Below, piece by piece: positions 59,002 through 64,000 of a DNA stretch of 64,000 nucleotides (positions are counted from its first letter, which is position 1; each line of letters begins with the position of its first letter). The notes beneath the pieces are model-generated. The model was not told where the DNA came from, searched no databases, and worked only from the letters and a program-made list of their open reading frames with translations. A program made the translations under genes and the position numbers. The stretch is from Halomonas sp. S3-1-1 (lineage in GTDB: Bacteria > Pseudomonadota > Gammaproteobacteria > Pseudomonadales > Halomonadaceae): assembly GCF_023757625.1 (NCBI RefSeq), contig NZ_JALGBZ010000005.1:124001-188000 (forward strand), given 5' to 3'.

Positions 59002-59272
59002 ACCCAGCCGTGCCGAGCGTAAGGCGGCGCTGTTGCTGGAACTCGAGCAGCAGCGCGTCGATATCCTGGTTGATAGCGACTATCTCTTAAACGCCGCTCA
59101 ACCGCTCGAAAATAGCCTCAAAAGCTTCAAGCTGCCGCTCTTTGCCATTGGCGGCATTGCCGCGTGGCGTTTGGTTCGCCATCCGGGGGGCGCCATGGCC
59201 GCCGGACGCAAGGCGCTGGCAGGCTACATGCTGTTTCGCAAGTTCAAACTGCTGGCCAAGATCGCGACCTAA
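58976..59272 (+). CDS. YqjK-like protein
   Basis: 98 residues. It begins inside the end of the YqjE-type gene in another frame and ends with a membrane-like segment (AIGGIAAWRLVRHPGG). It completes the trio. Family assignment follows from the context and the RAERKAALLLELEQQRVDI opening. Confidence 0.75.
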   Translation: MTTPTNTAKPSRAERKAALLLELEQQRVDILVDSDYLLNAAQPLENSLKSFKLPLFAIGGIAAWRLVRHPGGAMAAGRKALAGYMLFRKFKLLAKIAT

Positions 59273-59293
59273 AGGTTTCGGTTAGAGCTTTCC

Positions 59294-59319
59294 AAAACGC
59301 GCGCCTCGGCGCGCGTTTT
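59294..59319. terminator. Strong bidirectional hairpin terminator
   Basis: AAAACGCGCGCC and GGCGCGCGTTTT form a perfect 12-bp stem with a two-base loop, with A- and T-runs as tails. It separates the YqjK-like gene from the convergent flavoprotein gene. Confidence 0.8.
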
Positions 59320-59344
59320 CGTATCCAGCCTATACCGAAAGCGA

Positions 59345-60529
59345 TTAAAGCGCCTGGGCGCAGGCCACCCCGCTCGCCCAGGCCCACTGAAAGTTGTAGC
59401 CGCCAAGGCGCCCGGTAACGTCCAGCACTTCGCCAATGAAGCGAAGCTGGTGCAGCCCCTTCACCTCGAAGGTTTTCGAGGAGATTGCGTCTGTATCGAC
59501 CCCGCCCATGGTCACCTCCGCGGTACGCCACCCTTCAGTACCAGAGGGTTTCAACGTCCAGCCATTGAGTCGCTCGACCCAGGTATCAACGACCTCATTG
59601 GAAACCTGCGCCAGCGGTATTTGCGTCTGCCCTTCGGGGTACCACTCGATCAGCGCCTGGGCCAAACGTTTGGGGAAGTGCTCGCCAAGCCAGGTCGACA
59701 GCAGCCGTTTGGGCGTTTCCTGGCGCGCCGTCAGGAGTAACTCCCGGGCCTCGCTGTGAGGCAGCAAATCAATGGTGAGCGCTTCGCCTGGTTCCCACAC
59801 GCTCGAGATTTGCAGCATCGATGGTCCGGAAAGCCCCCGATGGGTGAAAAGCAGCGGCTCTTCGAAACGGTAGCCGCCGTGTTGCACGGCCACCGGCACG
59901 CTCACACCGGAAAGGGCGCTGGCACGCGCCTTCCAGGTATCGCTGAGGGTGAGCGGCACGAGCCCTGGCCGGGTGGGCAGCACCTCAAGCCCGAACTGGC
60001 GGGCAAGCTCATAGCCAAAGCCGCTGGCCCCCAGTGTGGGAATCGAAAGCCCGCCGGTCGCCACTACCAGCACGCCCGCGTCGATTTGCCCGCGGGAGGT
60101 TTGAAGGCGCATGGCCTCGCCACAGCGCTCGACGCGCTCGATGCGGGTGTTGAGCGATACCTCGGCGCCGGCCCACTCGCACTCGGTCAACAGTAGGCGA
60201 ACCATCTCTTTCGCGGAGTCGGCGCAAAAGAGCTGGCCCGGGGCCTTCTCGACGTACTCCAACCCGTGGCGCTCGACCAGCTCGACGAAGTGCTCAGGGC
60301 GGTAGCGTTTGAGCGCCGAGATGCAAAAGTGCGGGTTCTGCGAGTAAAAGTGGTGAGGCGCGGTGTCCATATTGGTAAAGTTACAGCGACCGCCACCGGA
60401 CATCAGGATCTTCTTACCCGCCTTGTTGGCATGGTCCAGCACCAGCACGCGCTTGCCGGCGTAGCCGGCCTGGGCGGCACACATGAGACCCGCCGCACCC
60501 GCGCCGATGATCACGACATCAAATACCAT
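59345..60529 (-). CDS. NAD(P)/FAD-dependent oxidoreductase (YhiN/HI0933 family)
   Basis: 394 residues. FAD motif DVVIIGAGAAGLMCAAQAGYAGKRVLVLD at the start, KKILMSGGGRCNFTN, a VVATGG motif near 158, and GEVLDVTGRLGGYNFQWAWASG at the end. The family is a flavoprotein of uncertain substrate (related to BaiN and aminoacetone-type oxidases). Confidence 0.88.
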   Translation of the reverse strand: MVFDVVIIGAGAAGLMCAAQAGYAGKRVLVLDHANKAGKKILMSGGGRCNFTNMDTAPHHFYSQNPHFCISALKRYRPEHFVELVERHGLEYVEKAPGQLFCADSAKEMVRLLLTECEWAGAEVSLNTRIERVERCGEAMRLQTSRGQIDAGVLVVATGGLSIPTLGASGFGYELARQFGLEVLPTRPGLVPLTLSDTWKARASALSGVSVPVAVQHGGYRFEEPLLFTHRGLSGPSMLQISSVWEPGEALTIDLLPHSEARELLLTARQETPKRLLSTWLGEHFPKRLAQALIEWYPEGQTQIPLAQVSNEVVDTWVERLNGWTLKPSGTEGWRTAEVTMGGVDTDAISSKTFEVKGLHQLRFIGEVLDVTGRLGGYNFQWAWASGVACAQAL

Positions 60530-60700
60530 ACCCGATATCCTCGAACCTGCAGAAAGTCGGCCATTCTATCAGGTATGAAGCGCTTTATTGTGCCAGCTCC
60601 TGTTTCGGTCAGCGCGGCGAAAGCGTTGCATTAAACGCCGCGCTGATCGACCCTGCGCTGCACCGCACCCGAGTTGACACGGCCCCTGACCGAGACCCGT

Positions 60701-61780
60701 ATGCCTGCCCACAGCCGCCTTATGAAACTGCTCTCAAGCGTCATTCTCATGCTAGCCCTCGCACCGCTGGCCTTCGCCCAGTCGCTGCCGACCGTCATTG
60801 GCCGCTACGCCGAGGCGGGCCGCTGGTCGGACCCGCTCGAAGCGCTGGGAACGCTCAGCGCTGATGAAAGCGTGACGCTTGCCGCCACGGTGACCGAGCG
60901 CATCGCCGAGATCAACTTCGACGACGGTGAACAGGTCGAGCGGGGAAGGCTTCTGATTCGCCTCGACGACGCCCAGGAGCAGGCGCTGTTGCGCGCCGCC
61001 CAGGCGCTCGGCGCCGAGCGCGAAAACGCCTTGAATCGCGCCACGCAGCTGCAAAACCGAAACCTCGCCGCCCGTGCCGACGTCGAGGATAGCCAAGCGC
61101 GGCAGGATCAGGCCCAGGCCCAGGTGCAGGCGATCGAGGCGCAGCTCAAGGACTACCGGCTGCACGCCCCTTTCAGCGGCCGGGTCGGGCTGAGAGACTT
61201 GAGCGTAGGTGCGCTGGTCACGCCAGGCATGGCGCTGGCCACCCTCGACAAGCTCGACGTCATGAAGCTCGACTTCAGTGTGCCGGAGGTCTTTTTGGGC
61301 CGACTTTCACCGGGGCTCGAGCTTAGCGCTACCACCGCCGCCTACCCGGAGGAGGTGTTTGGCGGCGACATCGCCAGCATCGGCACGCGCATCGACCCGG
61401 TCACCCGCAGCGTCGACGTGCGCGCCCTGCTCGACAACCCCGGGCTGCGCCTTCGCCCGGGGATGCTGATGGAAGTCACCGTGCGCCAGCGCCCCCGCGA
61501 GGCGATCATCGTACCCGAAGCGGCGCTGGAACCCAGCGGCGACCGCCACTACGTCATGTTGATCCACGAAGATGGCGACACCCACCGCCTGGAGCGGCGT
61601 CAGATCACGATCGGCGAGCGCCGTGTTGGCGAGGTGGAAGTGCTGGAAGGCCTCGACGCAACCGATCTGGTCGTGGTCCACGGGCTACAGCTCGCCCGCG
61701 ATGAGCTTGAAGTGCGCCTGCTCGGCGTCGTCGACGACGACACCGGCGTGCGCGAGCTTCTAGAGGCGGATCGCGGATGA
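60701..61780 (+). CDS. RND efflux membrane fusion protein
   Basis: 359 residues if started at ATG 60701; a start at 60722 is also possible because neither has a strong ribosome site. Signal-like hydrophobic N-terminus, biotinyl-lipoyl halves split by a coiled coil (about 75-150), then beta-barrel and membrane-proximal domain (RIDPVTRSVDVRALLDNP). It links the RND pump to the outer membrane channel. It overlaps the pump gene by ATGA. Confidence 0.9.
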   Translation: MPAHSRLMKLLSSVILMLALAPLAFAQSLPTVIGRYAEAGRWSDPLEALGTLSADESVTLAATVTERIAEINFDDGEQVERGRLLIRLDDAQEQALLRAAQALGAERENALNRATQLQNRNLAARADVEDSQARQDQAQAQVQAIEAQLKDYRLHAPFSGRVGLRDLSVGALVTPGMALATLDKLDVMKLDFSVPEVFLGRLSPGLELSATTAAYPEEVFGGDIASIGTRIDPVTRSVDVRALLDNPGLRLRPGMLMEVTVRQRPREAIIVPEAALEPSGDRHYVMLIHEDGDTHRLERRQITIGERRVGEVEVLEGLDATDLVVVHGLQLARDELEVRLLGVVDDDTGVRELLEADRG

Positions 61781-64000
61781 AGCTTTCGGACATCTCGGTT
61801 CAGCGCCCGGTACTGGCGCTGGTCATCGCCGCGCTGATCATCGCCTTCGGCGTGCTGGCGCTGGATCGGCTGCCGCTGCAGGAGTACCCCACCGTCGATC
61901 CGCCGATCGTGAGTATCGATACCCGCTACCCCGGCGCCTCGGCAAGCGTCGTCGAAACGCGCATCACCCAGGTGCTCGAGGACCGTATCGCCGGCGTCGA
62001 AGGCATCGAGCTGATTACTTCGCAAAGCGAGGATGGCCGCTCGCGCATCGAGATCGAGTTCGCGATCACCATGAACATCGACGCCGCGGCCAACGATATT
62101 CGCGACCGCATCTCCGGGGCGCTAAGAAACCTTCCCGACGACGCCGACGCCCCGGAAGTCACCAAGGCGGACAGCAGCGAAGAGATCGTGGTGTGGCTGA
62201 GCCTTTCCGGCGCCGAGTACTCGATCACCGAGCTCACCGACTACGCCAACCGCCAGCTGGTCGATAGCCTCTCGGTGCAGCCAGGCGTCGCCCGTATCCG
62301 CGTGGGCGGCGGGCGCGACTATGCCATGCGCGTCTGGCTCGACCGCAACGCCCTGGCGGCCCGAGGGCTAACGGTGGGCGACATAGAGGACGCCCTGCGC
62401 GCTGAGAACGTCGAGCTACCCGCCGGCTCGCTCGAATCCGCCGACCGCCAGTTCATCGTGCGCCTGCCGCGAGCCTTTGCCACCGCCGAGGACTTTCAGC
62501 GCCTGGCGCTGGACCAGGGCGAGAGCGGCTATCTGGTGCGCCTGAGCGACGTTGCCCGCGTCGAGGTGGGCTCGGTGGAGGATCGCTCGGTGTTTCGCGC
62601 CAACGGCGTACCGATGGTAGGTCTGGGCGTGATCATGCAGTCCACCGCCAACGTGCTGGCGCTATCCGAAGCGGTGCAGGACGAGCTTGAACGGCTGCAG
62701 CACACCCTGCCGGACGGCATGACGCTCGAGCTCAACTACGACGCCTCGCTGTTCGTCGCCGGCGCCATCGACCAGGTGGTCTCGACGCTATTCATCGCCA
62801 TGGCGCTGGTGGTCGTGGTCATCTTTCTGTTTTTGGGCAACCTTCGCACCACGCTCGTGCCCGCCGTTACCGTGCCCATCGCGGTGATCGGTGCTTTCAC
62901 GGCGCTGTCGGTCATGGGCTTTTCGATCAATCTGCTCACGCTCCTGGCGCTGGTGCTCGCCATCGGCCTGATCGTCGACGACGCCATCGTGGTGCTCGAA
63001 AACATCAACCGGCGCATGTTCGAGTACGGCGAGACGCCGCTGGTCGCCGCCTACCGCGGCACCCGCCAGATCGGCTTTGCGGTGATCGCCACGACCCTGG
63101 TGCTGGTCGCGGTGTTCGTGCCCTTGAGCATGCTCCAGGGCGATATCGGCCGGCTGTTCTCCGAGTTCGCCCTGACCATGGCCGCCGCGGTGGTGTTCTC
63201 GACGCTTTTAGCGCTCACGCTTACCCCGATGATGGCCTCGAAAATCCTCAAGCCCGGCATGCACGACAGCCGTATCGGCCGCGGCGTGCAGCGGCTTCTA
63301 AGCGCCACCCAGCGCCTTTACCGGCGCGTACTGCTGCTAACGCTCAAACTGCGCTGGCTGGTGGTGGCGCTGTTTCTACTGTTGATCGCCGCCACCGCCT
63401 GGCTTGCCTCCATTCTTCCGAGCGAATACACCCCCCAGGAGGATCGCGGCAACTTTATCGTGCTGGTCAACGGCCCGGAAGGCGCCACCTTCGAGTACAT
63501 GATGGACTATATGGACGAGATCGAGGCGCGACTTGACCCGTTTCTGCAAAGCGGCGAGTTCGAGCGCATCGTGGTTCGCGCACCGCGCGGCTTTGGCAAC
63601 ATCGAAAACTTCAACAGCGGCTTTTTGATCATTGATATGGCGGACTGGGGCACGCGGCGAGACGCTTGGGAGATCATGAGTGAGGTGCGCGCTACCCTTT
63701 CCACGCTTCCCGGCGTGCAGGCGTTTCCGGTAATGCGCCAGGGGTTTGGCCAGCGAACCCAGAAGCCGCTGCAGTTCGTGCTCGGCGGCGGCTCTTTCGA
63801 GCAGATCGCCGGCTGGCGCGACACGCTGCTGGAGCACGTGCGCCGCGACAACCCTCATCTGACGGCGCTTGAAAGCGACTATGACGAAACCCAGCCCCAG
63901 CTTCGCGTGGAAATCGACTACGCCCGCGCCGCAAGCCTCGGCGTGACGGTCAGTGAGATCGGCCGCACGCTCGAGGTGCTGCTTGGCGGGCGCAACGTGA
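61777..64000 (+). CDS. RND efflux permease (partial, C-terminus beyond window)
   Basis: 741 codons to the window end, start ATG 61777. KLSDISVQRPVLALVIAALIIAFG is the RND opening, then pore-domain motifs (LPLQEYPTVDPP, TRYPGASASVVE), membrane spans near 340-490 with the essential GLIVDDAIVVLENINRR acidic pair, and a later LPSEYTPQEDRGNF repeat. It exports drugs or other hydrophobic compounds with the MFP upstream; an outer membrane protein is not in the window. Confidence 0.93.
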   Translation, partial: MKLSDISVQRPVLALVIAALIIAFGVLALDRLPLQEYPTVDPPIVSIDTRYPGASASVVETRITQVLEDRIAGVEGIELITSQSEDGRSRIEIEFAITMNIDAAANDIRDRISGALRNLPDDADAPEVTKADSSEEIVVWLSLSGAEYSITELTDYANRQLVDSLSVQPGVARIRVGGGRDYAMRVWLDRNALAARGLTVGDIEDALRAENVELPAGSLESADRQFIVRLPRAFATAEDFQRLALDQGESGYLVRLSDVARVEVGSVEDRSVFRANGVPMVGLGVIMQSTANVLALSEAVQDELERLQHTLPDGMTLELNYDASLFVAGAIDQVVSTLFIAMALVVVVIFLFLGNLRTTLVPAVTVPIAVIGAFTALSVMGFSINLLTLLALVLAIGLIVDDAIVVLENINRRMFEYGETPLVAAYRGTRQIGFAVIATTLVLVAVFVPLSMLQGDIGRLFSEFALTMAAAVVFSTLLALTLTPMMASKILKPGMHDSRIGRGVQRLLSATQRLYRRVLLLTLKLRWLVVALFLLLIAATAWLASILPSEYTPQEDRGNFIVLVNGPEGATFEYMMDYMDEIEARLDPFLQSGEFERIVVRAPRGFGNIENFNSGFLIIDMADWGTRRDAWEIMSEVRATLSTLPGVQAFPVMRQGFGQRTQKPLQFVLGGGSFEQIAGWRDTLLEHVRRDNPHLTALESDYDETQPQLRVEIDYARAASLGVTVSEIGRTLEVLLGGRNV

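Noticed and set aside
1..64000. tRNA, rRNA, CRISPR array or insertion sequence
   Set aside because: None seen: no tRNA-like clover pattern at the integrase end, no spaced direct repeats, and no transposase frame.

Overview
The window is GC-rich gammaproteobacterial chromosome carrying most of a temperate, tailed (HK97-capsid, long-tail) prophage. The host genes (sulfate transporter sbp-cysT-cysW-cysA, type II NADH dehydrogenase, rpe, gph, a TIGR04211-type SH3 protein, DUF1820, DUF883/DUF1469/YqjK, and an RND pump) and their codon use fit a Halomonas-like bacterium. That assignment is inference; no rRNA or other marker gene is present.

Prophage, 1 to about 38,300. The left end lies outside the window. 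Reading leftward on the minus strand from 22.1 kb are the late genes: a lysis module (amidase, three or four small membrane proteins, overlapping Rz/Rz1), HNH nuclease, TerS, TerL, portal, S49 protease, HK97-type capsid protein, connectors, tail terminator, tail tube, a tail chaperone pair joined by a canonical -1 slippery site, and a tape measure protein that runs off the window start. Cargo genes sit between the chaperones and the tape measure: a PIN-domain protein with an unknown partner, a one-helix membrane peptide, an antirepressor with a structured leader, and a DnaQ-like exonuclease fused to BRCT followed by a secreted protein. Several intrinsic terminators point against late transcription, so processive antitermination is likely.

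At 22.3-23.0 kb a two-gene cassette is inserted on the opposite strand. Its first gene closely resembles the anti-CRISPR AcrIF11 (an ADP-ribosyltransferase that disables type I-F Cascade) and its second is a small HTH protein in the position of an Aca repressor. The promoter is near-consensus and has a perfect inverted repeat in its spacer. This is the most striking system in the window.

From 23 to 27.9 kb (minus strand) lie early genes: VRR-NUC nuclease, small zinc and winged-helix proteins, replication proteins of the O/P type and a Cro-like protein. A CI/LexA-like repressor is divergent (plus). After it a rightward operon runs to 36.9 kb: a LuxR-type HTH protein, unknown small proteins, an Api92-like protein, RdgC, DUF4406, a C5 DNA methyltransferase, a PD-(D/E)XK nuclease, an SNF2 helicase, a zinc-motif protein and an AlpA/Xis-like protein. 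The convergent integrase (36.8-38.0 kb) marks the right end; the attachment region is the noncoding 38.05-38.4 kb.

Chromosome, 38.4-64 kb. This holds an orphan metal-binding lipoprotein-like/periplasmic protein, gph, ndh, rpe, the cys transporter, alkB, a YajG-like lipoprotein, tpm, the SH3/TIGR04211 protein, DUF1820, an ATP-grasp protein next to a large protein with a possible papain-like Cys-His-Asn triad, tlyA, an MscK-like channel, pldA, an envelope-stress trio, a YhiN-like flavoprotein and an RND membrane fusion protein plus permease (truncated by the window end).
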